A stretch of DNA of 64,000 nucleotides from CAVVFX01 sp963747535 (GCA_963747535.1 CAVVFX010000009.1:1-64000); one strand, 5' to 3'. Positions 24,305-34,391 are shown, counted from the first letter of the stretch. Program-made: numbers and translations. The notes: generated by a model not told the origin, from the letters alone.

Positions 24305-26509
24305 ATGAAACCGACGTCGCTTCGTACCGCGTTCACGCTCGCGCTCGCGGGCAATCTCATGCTGGCCCAGGCGCAGGCTCCGCAGCCGGCCGCACCTGCG
24401 CCTGCCACGCCTGCCGCTCCAACGCCCGCCACACCGGCGCCCGCGCCCCAGACGCAGCCCGCGCAGCCGGTCAGCGTGCCGGGTGCGCTCAACCTCACTG
24501 GCGCTTCGCTGCTCGAAGTGATCGATCTGCTCGCGCGCGATCTCCACATCAACTACATCCTCGATTCCCGGGTGCATGGCGGCACCGTCACCATCAACAC
24601 GTACGGCGAAATCAAAGCCGTAGATCTTCGCCCGCTGCTCGAAACCATCCTTCGCATGAACGGTTACCAGATGGTGCAGGTCGGCAACATGTACCGGATC
24701 GTGCCCGTAGCCGAAGCCAGCCATCTTCCTGTCACGCCCCAAATCAACGCCACCAATCTGGTGGACGACGAACGCCTGGTCCTGAATCTGGTCTTTCTCA
24801 AATATGTGACCTCGGGCGAAATGGCGAAGCTGCTCGACCCGTTCAAGGGAGACGGCGCCACCATGATGTCCTACGATCCGGCGAATCTGCTGATCATCGA
24901 GGACAACAGCCGCAACATGAGACGCACCATGGATCTGATCGCCATGTTCGACAGCGATTCGCTGGCCGGCCAGCGAGTCCATTCCTACTCCGTCACCAAT
25001 GGCCGTCCAACCGATCTGGCTAAGGAACTCGATACCATCTTCCGGGCCTACGCCCTGTCGGACAAGTCGGGCAGCGTGAAGTTCCTGCCGGTTGACCGCA
25101 TCAACACCATCATCGCGGTCGCCCCGAATCCCGGTACATTCACTACAGTCGAGGATTGGATCAAGAAGTTGGATATCCCCGCCAAGCCTCCCGCGGGTTC
25201 GGTCGACAACCACGTCTACCGGCTGAAATATGGGCGCGCGGAAATCCTGGGGCCGGTGATTTCGCAACTTTATGGCGGACCCGCCAGTTTCGGCAATTCC
25301 CAATACGGCCAGACCCAGTTTGGCAACCTGAGCACCACCGGTCTCAGCCCGAATGGTATGCTCGGCGGATCCGGCGGCAGCTATGGCTCTGGAGTCGGCG
25401 GAGGTTCCGGAGTCGGAATCGGCAGTTCCGGCGCATTCCCAGGCGGCGGTGCGTCGTCCGGCATGCCGGGGCAATTCGCCACCACCGCGGGCGGAACGGC
25501 CGTCCCTGGCATGACTGGAGTCGGTGCCGGCGGCATGACCGGGACTTCGTCCAACCTGACCGGGAGCTATCTCGGCAGCGGCGCGATGGGCGGCTACAAC
25601 CAGCTACCCCGTATCGTTCCAAACCCTTTCGACAACACCCTGCTCATCCAATCCACGCCGGAGCAGTGGGCGCAGATCGAAAAGCTCCTGCAGCAGCTCG
25701 ATATCTCACCGCGACAGGTTTTGATCGACTGCAAGATTTATGAGGTCGATCTCAGCGGCGCTCTCAGTTACGGGGTCCAATATTACCTGACCCAAAAAGC
25801 CAACAACACCACGGGTCTGGTGTCCCAGTTTTTGGGCCAGGCGGGGGCTACCACTGCCGGCATAAATCTAAGCGCCGGATTACTGGCTACCCAGAGCCGC
25901 CAATTGCTGATGGCCTTCACGGCTTCCGACATAGCCAGCAAGGCCAAGTTGGTGGCGTCTCCCAGCATTATCGCTACGGATAGCATCCCGGCTGCCATCA
26001 ATGTGGGCGAATCGGTGCCGACGCTGCAGTCTCAGGCCGTAACCGGAGTTCAGGAATCCGGAAGTTCGCTCTTCGCCAACACCATCTCTGAACAAGCCAC
26101 CGGCGTAACCCTGGGAATCGTGGCCCGCATCAACGCGAGCGGCGTGGTGACGCTGGTGATCAACCAGAATTACAGCCAGCCCATCGCTCCGGCGGCCGGT
26201 GGCATCCAGTCGCCCTCCTTCCAGCAAAGAACGGTCAGCACCCAGGTGACGGTTTCGGACGGCGACACCATCGCAATCGGCGGCATTATCCAGGAGCAAA
26301 CCGGCATGAGTACCACCGGCATTCCCTTCCTGTCGCGAATCCCGTACATCGGCGGACTCTTCGGCTACAAGAGCTACACCACGGCCCGCACGGAAATGCT
26401 GGTCTTCCTCACACCTCGCGTCATTTACGATACCAACCAGGTGCAGGATGCCACGCAGGATCTCAAGGAGCGGATGAAAGATCTACGCCGCATGATCAAG
26501 GACGAGTAG
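24305..26509 (+). CDS. gspD: Type II secretion secretin GspD
   Basis: Outer-membrane secretin of 734 residues. A signal peptide and an Ala/Pro-rich linker precede the N0 domain (LNLTGASLLEVIDLLARDLHI) and N-domains (YSVTNGRPTDLAKELDTIF, VYRLKYGRAEILGPVISQLY). A Gly/Ser-rich insertion lies at about 345-425. The secretin core is at about 450-715 and ends GIPFLSRIPYIGGLFGYK. GAGGTGA stands just before ATG 24305. Last gene of the operon. Confidence 0.93.
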   Translation: MKPTSLRTAFTLALAGNLMLAQAQAPQPAAPAPATPAAPTPATPAPAPQTQPAQPVSVPGALNLTGASLLEVIDLLARDLHINYILDSRVHGGTVTINTYGEIKAVDLRPLLETILRMNGYQMVQVGNMYRIVPVAEASHLPVTPQINATNLVDDERLVLNLVFLKYVTSGEMAKLLDPFKGDGATMMSYDPANLLIIEDNSRNMRRTMDLIAMFDSDSLAGQRVHSYSVTNGRPTDLAKELDTIFRAYALSDKSGSVKFLPVDRINTIIAVAPNPGTFTTVEDWIKKLDIPAKPPAGSVDNHVYRLKYGRAEILGPVISQLYGGPASFGNSQYGQTQFGNLSTTGLSPNGMLGGSGGSYGSGVGGGSGVGIGSSGAFPGGGASSGMPGQFATTAGGTAVPGMTGVGAGGMTGTSSNLTGSYLGSGAMGGYNQLPRIVPNPFDNTLLIQSTPEQWAQIEKLLQQLDISPRQVLIDCKIYEVDLSGALSYGVQYYLTQKANNTTGLVSQFLGQAGATTAGINLSAGLLATQSRQLLMAFTASDIASKAKLVASPSIIATDSIPAAINVGESVPTLQSQAVTGVQESGSSLFANTISEQATGVTLGIVARINASGVVTLVINQNYSQPIAPAAGGIQSPSFQQRTVSTQVTVSDGDTIAIGGIIQEQTGMSTTGIPFLSRIPYIGGLFGYKSYTTARTEMLVFLTPRVIYDTNQVQDATQDLKERMKDLRRMIKDE

Positions 26510-26678
26510 TCACTTTTATATTGAGGCACTCAGGAAACTGACGTCGAATCCTCGGCCCGCTGTTGTTTACCAGGAACCACTCGGCACAATCCGGTGGTGG
26601 ACCCAGCCGCGTAGCAGAAACTTGATTTGTCGAAAATGAGCGCGGGTTGCTTGAGCCGCGCGTAATAGACCGTGATCG

Positions 26679-27506
26679 TCAGTTGGCGGTCGGGCGCTCG
26701 ATGCGCTCCACGGTGTATACCGTCAACATCAGGTCCTCTTGTCGCTTCAGTTCGAGACCGAGTTTGCCCAGGACCGTGAAGATTGTGGGAAGGCCGGCGA
26801 AGGGGTTCGCGGCCGGGGTGGCGTTCGGTGGCGGAGGGGGCAGCCGCATGGGGGCCCAGCCTTCCGTGTTTACGGTGAATAGCCCGTTGAGTGCCGTGCG
26901 GTTCACGACTGGCAAATCTGTCCAGTTCCCAATGTAATGGACCAGGTCGTCCATATCTATGGCTTTTGCGATCAGGGGATGGCCCAAGCCGCCTACAAAG
27001 TTATGGCAAGGTTCCGCGTCGGTATCGAAGGTGCAGTCTTTCTCGACGATGGCCGACTTCTGGAGCTTCGGACCTCGGCTGGATACCGTAAGAGCATAAA
27101 CCGGCATCGCTTTATTCTCAACCCGCATCACGAGCCTGAACCGATCCGCGAGCAACCCGCGGATCATTTGCTGAATTCGGCTTCGTACTTCGCTGTTCTG
27201 AAGACTGGGAGGGATGGCGTTGGCGGGCGCTTTCGCTTCGATATCGTACTTCTCACGAAGAGTCCAGTCGGGAAGACGGGAAAGACGCGGCGACGGGTTG
27301 ACCGGCACGTCGTAAGCGTAACTCAAAAGCGTAATCACGGGTACCGCACGCGCAAACAAGTCTCCGTTAGGCAGCACCTGCAAGTGTGCGTTGCGCGGGA
27401 CGGTTGACCGAGCAGGTTTTATAGTGATCGTTGCAAATGCTTGCGACTGAGCGACGGCGGGCAAAGCCACGAGCAAGTATACGACCGCTTGGCAGAACAC
27501 GGACAT
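26679..27506 (-). CDS. TIGR03435 soil-associated secreted protein
   Basis: Protein of 275 residues with an N-terminal signal sequence (VVYLLVALPAVAQSQAF). The opening FATITIKPARS and the later segments LLSYAYDV, LPDWTLREKYDIEAKAP, IRGLLADRFRLVMRVENKAMPVYAL and DLPVVNRTALNGLF are those of TIGR03435/DUF3738 proteins, which are expanded in Solibacter-type acidobacteria. Function unknown. It is convergent with the T2SS operon. Confidence 0.85.
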   Translation of the reverse strand: MSVFCQAVVYLLVALPAVAQSQAFATITIKPARSTVPRNAHLQVLPNGDLFARAVPVITLLSYAYDVPVNPSPRLSRLPDWTLREKYDIEAKAPANAIPPSLQNSEVRSRIQQMIRGLLADRFRLVMRVENKAMPVYALTVSSRGPKLQKSAIVEKDCTFDTDAEPCHNFVGGLGHPLIAKAIDMDDLVHYIGNWTDLPVVNRTALNGLFTVNTEGWAPMRLPPPPPNATPAANPFAGLPTIFTVLGKLGLELKRQEDLMLTVYTVERIERPTAN

Positions 27507-28150
27507 TAATCCACCCTCCTTAGCACGATTCGACGGCTGTAGCGCGAAGTTTGTTCCCGATGCTAGCCCGAGTTACCAGCCTAACCGCGTGGGAGTCGCC
27601 ACTTCATGGCAAATGGACTGCTGCAGATGATCGGGCGATTGCCGGTCGAAGTGCCCTCCAAACTCCCGCAGTTGTTGTCACTAGCAGGCCAAGTGAACAC
27701 GACGTGACTTGAACTTAGCCTAACAGCCTTGTGGCAGAAGTCGACGCAGGCTAAAGGCCCACTCTACAAGGCTTGCAAACAGTTGATTCTTGGTTGTGGA
27801 GTAGGCGTTTTCGCCTGCTCTCGTGCGCTGGAGAGACTTCAGCCACAGGCTGCTAATCTAACCAGCGGACGCTTCGCGTGCATGCTTTCGCCGCTGATGT
27901 CGTAACGATACACTTGGGCGTGAGACCGAAACGGCTTCTGAGAGATTGCCTCCGGGACGGCGTCAGTCGATTCACCCTCATTTTGAAAATGAACGGCGCG
28001 AAGCCCGTCCGACTCCTGACAGAGTACACTGGGTAAAACGCTAATGTCGTTTTCAGGCGGCGACAAACTCTACTCCTACGAGGGATCGAAAAGCCGTAAC
28101 AGACTTTAGACGTGAGATGTTGGACGACAAAAGCAAGGAGGAGATGAGAA
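27507..28150. other. Gene-poor region
   Basis: About 640 bases with no supported gene. It holds a degenerate two-hairpin repeat at 27796-27835. The sequence just before 28151 has a strong Shine-Dalgarno for the next gene. Open frames on the minus strand show no protein-like composition. Confidence 0.5.
27796..27835 (+). repeat. Degenerate two-hairpin REP-like repeat
   Basis: Hairpin 1 GAGTAGGCGTTTTCGCCTGCTC, then CTCTCGTGCGCTGGAGAG. The header is GTGGAGT instead of GTGGGGC. Same architecture as the better copies, with different stems. Confidence 0.5.
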
Positions 28151-28804
28151 GTGTGCGTTTCAGCCGCAGTGAACTTTGTCGGCAGTGGAGTTCTGGGGAC
28201 CATCGGGGTTCTTACTCTAACGAAGGTGAAGCACAGGCGGGAGCTGCTCTTTGCCGCGCTACCTGCGCTTTTCGCCGTTCACCAGTTCATCGAGGGGTTC
28301 GTGTGGCTCGGGTTGGATGGCACTCTCTCCCCAGCGGTAGCACACGACATGGGCGCGGCGTTCATGCTCTATGCCCAGGGGCTCCTCCCATTTCTACTGC
28401 CTCTAAGCGTCATACTGTTCGAGCCTAATGGCAAAAGTCGTAGGCGGATGCTGCCATTCCTCTTGATCGGTGGCTTAACAACCCTGTACATGTTATGGGC
28501 GTTGACTGCCTATTCGCTGCAGGTATTCGTCAGGGGTAACAGCATCGTGTACATTAATCCGGCCACGAATAATACGGCGGTGGCGGTGGCGTACGTAATC
28601 GCAACGTGTGGTTCACTTTTCTTTTCCAAAATCACAGACATGATCATCTTCGGGGCGGCGAATTTAGTCATACTGCTGACCGTGATGGCGGTCAAGCGGT
28701 ATGCATTCACCTCACTGTGGTGTGCCTACGCGGCCGTCGCGAGTGTCATCATCCTCGCGTACTTTTGGAAGACCACCGGACACAGACCCTTCCGTTACGC
28801 GTAG
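28151..28804 (+). CDS. DUF6629-like membrane protein
   Basis: Protein of 217 residues with about seven membrane segments. Start GTG 28151 is preceded by AAGGAGGAG. The N-terminus MCVSAAVNFVGSGVLGTIG and the segment LPALFAVHQFIEGFVWLGLDG resemble the DUF6629 family (MCFSA... start, Q-x2-EG-x-VWL motif). Function unknown. No operon partner. Confidence 0.7.
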   Translation: MCVSAAVNFVGSGVLGTIGVLTLTKVKHRRELLFAALPALFAVHQFIEGFVWLGLDGTLSPAVAHDMGAAFMLYAQGLLPFLLPLSVILFEPNGKSRRRMLPFLLIGGLTTLYMLWALTAYSLQVFVRGNSIVYINPATNNTAVAVAYVIATCGSLFFSKITDMIIFGAANLVILLTVMAVKRYAFTSLWCAYAAVASVIILAYFWKTTGHRPFRYA

Positions 28805-28988
28805 ACGATGGCAAAGGAAGACCTTGAAGATCCTGAGGATGTCCGGAAGTTATCTACTGGGGCATAACGACAAAACGGACAGGCCTGTTGATCCTGCTTG
28901 GGTCCCCGTCACCTCGCTCGGACGCGTAACCGCATTCGCGGAAGTGGCTTGCGATACGATAAATCGTGTGTGGCGATGAAGCTACTCA

Positions 28989-29224
28989 ATGCCGACTATC
29001 AAGCACATTGCCGGGCCGTATCGGTTCTTCTTTTAGAGCTTCGACTGCAACGAACCGGACACGTTCACGTTCAACGCGAGAGCAAGGTCTGCAAGTATTG
29101 GCTCTCGCCCCTGGCTCTGGGCCGCAACGACGGTTTTTCGGCACGAGAATTGAATCAGATCCGCGCCCTGATAGCACTCAACCTGGAGTCGATTTTGGAG
29201 GCTTGGAATGAGCATTGCGGCTAA
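28989..29224 (+). pseudogene. Disrupted DUF4160 gene
   Basis: From ATG 28989 the frame reads MPTIKHIAGPYRFFF and then hits TAG at 29034-29036. The same frame resumes with SFDCNEPD, after which homology shifts by one base into HVHVQRESKVCKYWL and ARELNQIRALIALNLESILEAW, the rest of DUF4160. So one nonsense change and one single-base deletion break the gene. It overlaps the DUF2442 gene by 17 bases, the usual partner order. Confidence 0.8.
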
Positions 29225-29477
29225 TGTAGAGGCTCGTATTCAAAACGTTTCAATCACTGACGACACAATTGCCGCCCAGTTGACGGACGGACGGACGATC
29301 ACCGTTCCGTTGGCGTGGTCCTGGCGGCTCGCTGAAGCGACTCCGGAACAGCGCGCACAGTTTGAGATCATTGGTAGTGGTTCGGGGATTCGCTGGCCTG
29401 AGATTGATGAGGACATAAGCGTCGAGGGCATGCTCCACGGGGTCCCGGCGAGAAGACCTCGGAGCGCCCACCAGTAG
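29208..29477 (+). CDS. DUF2442 protein
   Basis: Protein of 89 residues with the DUF2442 layout: ITDDTIAAQLTDGRTITVPLAWSWRLAEATPEQRAQFEIIGSG split by the conserved IRWPEIDEDISVEGML. Usually paired with DUF4160; the pair is sometimes proposed as toxin-antitoxin-like, but this is unproven. Its own frame is intact while its partner is broken. Confidence 0.85.
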   Translation: MSIAANVEARIQNVSITDDTIAAQLTDGRTITVPLAWSWRLAEATPEQRAQFEIIGSGSGIRWPEIDEDISVEGMLHGVPARRPRSAHQ

Positions 29478-29714
29478 CGTCAATCCTCTTGTACGTCCAG
29501 TCGACGAGCAAGTCCTGCCTGATCGCTTATTGCTGGCTAATGGCCCGATAGCGCGGAGCATTTCGGGTCATAGGTTGGCTCTTGTGGGCACCCCCGGGCC
29601 GACCGTGAAGCATTCGTATTCGGGAGTGCCGGGCTCCTTCTTTGGCAGGGAGATTGCGTCCGGGCTACGCTGGTTCGGTTGCGCGGGGTTGCCAATCCTG
29701 TAGACTAGGGATCG

Positions 29715-31835
29715 ATGCCACGTAACACTCAGGCTGGATCGTCAGTCTCGTACTTTAAAATACTTTTTGGCCTTATACTCTTCTCTTCCGCCCTCGCCGC
29801 TCAACAGTTTCCGTCGTGTGTGCCGAATGCCGGCGTCTCGCACTTGCGGAGTGAGGGTTTGACGGAAGCCGCCACCAATCTCACCCTGTCCTGTTTCGGA
29901 GCCAAAGCCGGCGTTTCCGCAACCGCCATGGTGAGCATTTTTACCACGGTCAATATCACCAATCATCTGTCCACGAACAGCACGCCGGACGTCGTCGTTT
30001 CAGTGACAACCGACGGATTTCAACAACCTGCTCCGGCCAGTATTCAACTGGTCGGCAACAACAACGTCAACATTTCGGGGATCACCTTCACGCCGGGATC
30101 GGACGGTACCGTGGTGATCCACATCGATAATCTCCGGGTGAACGCCAATTCCGCGGCCGGCGGCACCTCGCCCCTTCTGACGGCGAATCTGATCGCCACC
30201 GGCCTGACCCTGACCAGCACCCAGGTACAACTGGGCGCGCTGGCCAGCGGCTTGCTTTCATCCCAAAGCACCGACCAGAGCTATGGCGCAGGGGCTCCCT
30301 TGCCGGGCACGCTGACCATGCAGAACCTCTTTGCAGCCGGGGTGGGATTCAACACTACGCGAGTCACCGAGGGCTTCTCCAACGCCTTTATTCCAAAAGA
30401 CGCGAATTCGGACACGGGGACGCGCATCATGATCACGTACTCCAACCTCCCGTCGTCAATACAACTGGTGGTCCCGGACCTGGTCGCAGGTTCCAGTGCT
30501 TTGCAACAAACGGCTGGCGGCGATATGGGGGTACCGCAGTCGCCGGGCACCTACGCGTCCTCCACAACCGGCTCGCTTCTGCTGGCGCGGGTGACCAATC
30601 CGAACCCCGACGGGTCGGGTGGCGCTCCCTTCTACCGGCCGCCGACGGGAGGCATGCCGCCGTTGACGCTGACCACCGCGACTGCGCTCCAGAATAACAA
30701 CGGCTCCGCTTTTGTTGTATATGAGGTAGTCGATGCCAATCCGAACGTCCAGGAGAGCGCGCAGATTCCCACGTTCGTTGGCGTTACGTCCGCTACGGCG
30801 CCCGGGTCGTACGGCGGGGAGTCGGTCTCCTTCGCCCCGGTTTCAACGGTGGGAATTGCGGACATGACGGATCCGGTTCCGCGCTTCGTAGCTGTCACGC
30901 CGCCGGGCGATTGCACCGTGATCGGCGATTGTTCGGCCAGCTACTTCCCGCATCTGAAACTGAACACGTCCCAGGTTACTCTCAGTGCGCCGTCCGGTGG
31001 GGCGACCACGGTGGGCTATTTGCCGTTTATCAATACGGGAGGCGGCACCATGGCCTGGACCGTGAGCGCAAACTATCAGAACGGGTCGGGTTGGCTTACG
31101 CTAACTCCCACTTCGGGGGTGGGCAACGCGACGGTCGGCGTTCATGCCAATCCGGCGAACCTGGCCGCGGGAGTTTACAATGCAACGATTACCGTGGATG
31201 CCGGTCCGGCGGCCGGGAGCCAGTCGGTTCCGGTGGTTTTCACGGTGGGTCAGGCCCTGCCGCTCATCACCCAGGTATCCAACGCGGCGAACGGGAATAT
31301 TTCATCGCTGGTGCCCGGTTCGCTGGCGTCGTTATTTGGAACCTCCCTGGCCGGAAACAATGTCACGGTTACCTTCGACGGCGTCGCAGCCACCACGACG
31401 TACAACAGCCCAACGCAGATCAACCTGCTGGTGCCCGGTTCGCTCATGGGCAAGACTTCGGCCCAGTTGCAGGTCTCCGTGGGTAGCCTGAGCAGTGCAC
31501 CAGTCAGTGTCAACCTGGTAAATGCGTCACCGGCCATTTTCCCGAGCGGCGTGGTGAACCAGGACAATTCGGTAAACTCGCCGACCAACCCGGCAGCCAG
31601 TGGAAGCACTCTGCAGATCTACCTGACGGGTCTGCCGCCAGTTGCGGGGGCGACGGTAAACATTGGGAGCCAGAGCTTGCAATCAGTGTACTCGGGGCCG
31701 GCGCCGGGAGTTCCCGGATTGCAGCAGGTCAACGTGATGCTGCCGGCGAACCTGACCGGTACGGCACAGCTCTCGGTATGTTCGGCAGGGCCGGCGCCGG
31801 CTTGCAGCCCCGCGTATAGTGTGACCATTCATTAG
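29715..31835 (+). CDS. Secreted protein with BACON and TIGR03437 domains
   Basis: Protein of 706 residues. The signal peptide is within residues 12-30 (FKILFGLILFSSALAAQQF). Residues 30-400 are beta-rich without a recognised family. A BACON-like domain is at about 413-490 (LNTSQVTLSAPSGGATTVGYLPFINTGG split by linkers, SGWLTLTPTSG). The Solibacter C-terminal domain TIGR03437 is at about 497-706 (ISSLVPGSLASLFGTSLAG region, INLLVPGSL, LQIYLTGL). Likely an extracellular adhesion or carbohydrate-contact protein. Confidence 0.8.
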   Translation: MPRNTQAGSSVSYFKILFGLILFSSALAAQQFPSCVPNAGVSHLRSEGLTEAATNLTLSCFGAKAGVSATAMVSIFTTVNITNHLSTNSTPDVVVSVTTDGFQQPAPASIQLVGNNNVNISGITFTPGSDGTVVIHIDNLRVNANSAAGGTSPLLTANLIATGLTLTSTQVQLGALASGLLSSQSTDQSYGAGAPLPGTLTMQNLFAAGVGFNTTRVTEGFSNAFIPKDANSDTGTRIMITYSNLPSSIQLVVPDLVAGSSALQQTAGGDMGVPQSPGTYASSTTGSLLLARVTNPNPDGSGGAPFYRPPTGGMPPLTLTTATALQNNNGSAFVVYEVVDANPNVQESAQIPTFVGVTSATAPGSYGGESVSFAPVSTVGIADMTDPVPRFVAVTPPGDCTVIGDCSASYFPHLKLNTSQVTLSAPSGGATTVGYLPFINTGGGTMAWTVSANYQNGSGWLTLTPTSGVGNATVGVHANPANLAAGVYNATITVDAGPAAGSQSVPVVFTVGQALPLITQVSNAANGNISSLVPGSLASLFGTSLAGNNVTVTFDGVAATTTYNSPTQINLLVPGSLMGKTSAQLQVSVGSLSSAPVSVNLVNASPAIFPSGVVNQDNSVNSPTNPAASGSTLQIYLTGLPPVAGATVNIGSQSLQSVYSGPAPGVPGLQQVNVMLPANLTGTAQLSVCSAGPAPACSPAYSVTIH

Positions 31836-31935
31836 AAGGTGCGACGTCAGGGCGGGTTGACTCCCGCCCTGGCCGCGGCCGGGCAGACGGCGACAATTTT
31901 GATGAGAATAATCCCTGGGATGTGCACTTTCCTAT

Positions 31936-34290
31936 GTGGACTTCTCTAGACATAGCATTTGCACCCTCCGGCTTTGCGCCTTCATTTTCTTCAGTACATC
32001 CGCTGCCGTGAACGCCGACGACCTCGCCAAACAGTCGGAGATTCTCCAGACCGTTGACCAGGTTGTAGCAGCCGGACCATACCGGCCGGACTTTGCGGCT
32101 CTCAGCAGCTATCAGGTTCCCGACTGGTATCGGGATGCAAAATTCGGAATATTCCTGCATTGGGGCGTCTTTTCCGTCCCTGCCTGGGATACGGAATGGT
32201 ATCCGCATTACATGTATGTGGTGGGCTCCGACGAGTACAGTCACCACCTCGCGACCTATGGGCCCTTGAGTTCCTTTGGCTATAAGGATTTCATCCCGAT
32301 GTTCACCGGGAGCCAATTCGATCCGGACGCGTGGGCGGAGCTGTTCAAGAGTGCGGGCGCTAAGTTTATCGTGCCGGTTGCGGAGCACGCCGACGGCTTC
32401 TCCATGTGGAATAACCCGTTGAACGCCTATAATTCGTTGAACATGGGTCCGCATGTGGACTCCACGGGCGCCCTCGCGACGGCGGTGCGCAAGAGAGGTC
32501 TGGCGTTCGGGCTCTCGAATCACCGCATCTACCTGTGGTCGTACTTCAACCCGGGCATGGGTGACCCAGGTTCGGATGTCCAGAATCCGGCATATGCGGA
32601 CCTCTATGGACCCGCTATGCCGACCACGACCGCTCCGAACGACGGTTTCTTGAGTAATTGGCTCGCTCACGCCGCCGCCTCCGTCGACGCCTACCAGCCG
32701 GATTTACTGTATCTCGACAATGGGCTCGGCGACCCTGGAGACGTCCCCTATCTGCAGAACCTCGGCGCGCATCTCTACAACCGCGCCGCGATGTGGAATA
32801 AAGATGTTGTTATGACGGAAAAAGATGGCTATCCCGGCCATACCGCGACCTTCGACGTAGAACTGGGCACGGAAGCTCAAATCAGTCCGGACGCCTGGCA
32901 GGAAGACACTTCGGTGGTCGTTGGCTCCTGGGGATATACGACCAATGCCATTTATAAGGATCCCGGCTGGCTGATCACGGAATTGATCGACGATGCCAGT
33001 AAGAACGGGAACCTACTCCTGAATGTGGGACCTGAGTCGGATGGCACGATTCCGCCGGAGGCGCAGCAGATCCTGCATCAAATGGGGCACTGGTTGTCTG
33101 TGAACGGCGAGAGTATCTACGGTACGCGTCCATGGAATGTCTACGGGGAAGGTACCAACGTCTTCACGGTCGCTGCTTACAGCGACAATTCGCACCCTCC
33201 CGCGTTCGCCGGAAGTGACATACGGTTTACTCGCAAGGGAAATATTCTCTATGCGGCGTTGCTCGCGTGGCCGGGACCGCAAGCCACGATCACGTCGCTT
33301 TCGTCGACCAGTCCCGCGCCGGTCTCGGGTGTGATCAGCAGCGTGCAACTGCTGGGGTATGACGGTCAGTTGACCTGGAGCCAGACACCCGCCGGGCTGA
33401 TGGTGAACATGCCGTCGAGCCCCCCTGAAACCGGTTACGCCTATGTCTTGAAGATCACCGGACTGAAACTGAGCGGAATCCCTCCGAACGGCAACGGAAC
33501 CCTACGCCTGAGCTGTAGCCAGGCGACTTTGAATCAATCCTCAATCCAGCGGCTCCAGTTTGGCCTGACAGCAAGCTGCTATTTCGATGAGGCGGGGGAG
33601 ACCGCTACCTGGACCGCCGCTCTCGCCTCACCGGGAACTTATGCGGTGACCGTCACCGGCTCCGCCGCGGAGGGAGCGCCCACCTTTCAGTTGACCGGTT
33701 GCAATGGCCAGACGCTGTCTTTTCTAATGAACCAAACTGCTGGTTGGGAGCAGTTTGAGACCATTAACGCCGGCTACCTCAGCGCCGCCGCTGCCGGTGA
33801 CTGCGATATTACCGTCCAGGCTTCCGGCGCCATGAATATTGCGCACATCGACTTGCGTCCCGTCATCATGGGTTTGCATTTGACCGCCGATGCCGCGACC
33901 CTGAATGGGCCCGACCTAAGTCTATTTACGCAGGACGGGATTTCCTTTATCGGATATTGGATCAATGGTCTGGGAAGTATCTCGTGGCTAGCGCATTTTC
34001 CGGCAGCCGGAACGTACGCTGTCACGGGCCTGTACGCGAATGGAGCCGTTGACTCGTCAGCCACCATCGATATCGGAGGGCAACCGGCGCTCGGATCGCT
34101 GACTTTGAGCGCGAAGAATACCAACGGCTGGAATAATTTCGTAACTTTCGGCGCCGGAAACGTGATCATACCGGCCGCGGGAGATTACACGGTCAGCGTT
34201 CGCGCGACCGATATACCTACCTGGCAGCCGATCAATGTGGCTTACCTCGATTTCGCCCAGCAACCCGCTGCCGCGTCCGGCTCTCACTAG
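31936..34290 (+). CDS. Secreted GH29 alpha-L-fucosidase
   Basis: Glycoside hydrolase of 784 residues from GTG 31936, with a weak ribosome site. A signal sequence at about 8-26 is followed by the GH29 catalytic domain: WYRDAKFGIFLHWGVFSVPA, AGAKFIVPVAEHADGFSMWN, and PDLLYLDNGLGDP, where Asp261 aligns with the nucleophile (inference), plus NGNLLLNVGPESDGTIP. After about residue 500, two beta-sandwich-like regions (ATWTAALASPGTYAVTVTG and related) probably bind carbohydrate. Would release fucose from plant or microbial glycans outside the cytoplasm. The TAG stop coincides with the start of the dispersed element at 34291. Confidence 0.85.
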   Translation: MDFSRHSICTLRLCAFIFFSTSAAVNADDLAKQSEILQTVDQVVAAGPYRPDFAALSSYQVPDWYRDAKFGIFLHWGVFSVPAWDTEWYPHYMYVVGSDEYSHHLATYGPLSSFGYKDFIPMFTGSQFDPDAWAELFKSAGAKFIVPVAEHADGFSMWNNPLNAYNSLNMGPHVDSTGALATAVRKRGLAFGLSNHRIYLWSYFNPGMGDPGSDVQNPAYADLYGPAMPTTTAPNDGFLSNWLAHAAASVDAYQPDLLYLDNGLGDPGDVPYLQNLGAHLYNRAAMWNKDVVMTEKDGYPGHTATFDVELGTEAQISPDAWQEDTSVVVGSWGYTTNAIYKDPGWLITELIDDASKNGNLLLNVGPESDGTIPPEAQQILHQMGHWLSVNGESIYGTRPWNVYGEGTNVFTVAAYSDNSHPPAFAGSDIRFTRKGNILYAALLAWPGPQATITSLSSTSPAPVSGVISSVQLLGYDGQLTWSQTPAGLMVNMPSSPPETGYAYVLKITGLKLSGIPPNGNGTLRLSCSQATLNQSSIQRLQFGLTASCYFDEAGETATWTAALASPGTYAVTVTGSAAEGAPTFQLTGCNGQTLSFLMNQTAGWEQFETINAGYLSAAAAGDCDITVQASGAMNIAHIDLRPVIMGLHLTADAATLNGPDLSLFTQDGISFIGYWINGLGSISWLAHFPAAGTYAVTGLYANGAVDSSATIDIGGQPALGSLTLSAKNTNGWNNFVTFGAGNVIIPAAGDYTVSVRATDIPTWQPINVAYLDFAQQPAAASGSH

Positions 34291-34364
34291 TACCAACTTG
34301 CAAAAATTGGCGTACGGAACCGCTTGCTTGAGGAAGTGGTTGCGCGAACTTTTGCAAGTAGGTA
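34291..34364 (+). repeat. TACC...GGTA imperfect palindromic element, copy 1
   Basis: The left end TACCAACTTGCAAAAATTGG and right end CGAACTTTTGCAAGTAGGTA are inverted repeats. The centre has GAACCGCTTGCTTG. A related copy in reverse orientation lies at 44618-44705. It begins directly after the fucosidase stop. Confidence 0.7.
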
Positions 34365-34391
34365 ATAGACTAGGCCAGGACATTTTCACCA

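Noticed and set aside
23321..25474. Long open frame on the minus strand (717 codons)
   Set aside because: It lies wholly antisense to gspC, the following exported protein and gspD, whose protein motifs are unmistakable; its translation has no domain signature and is Arg/Gly/His biased.
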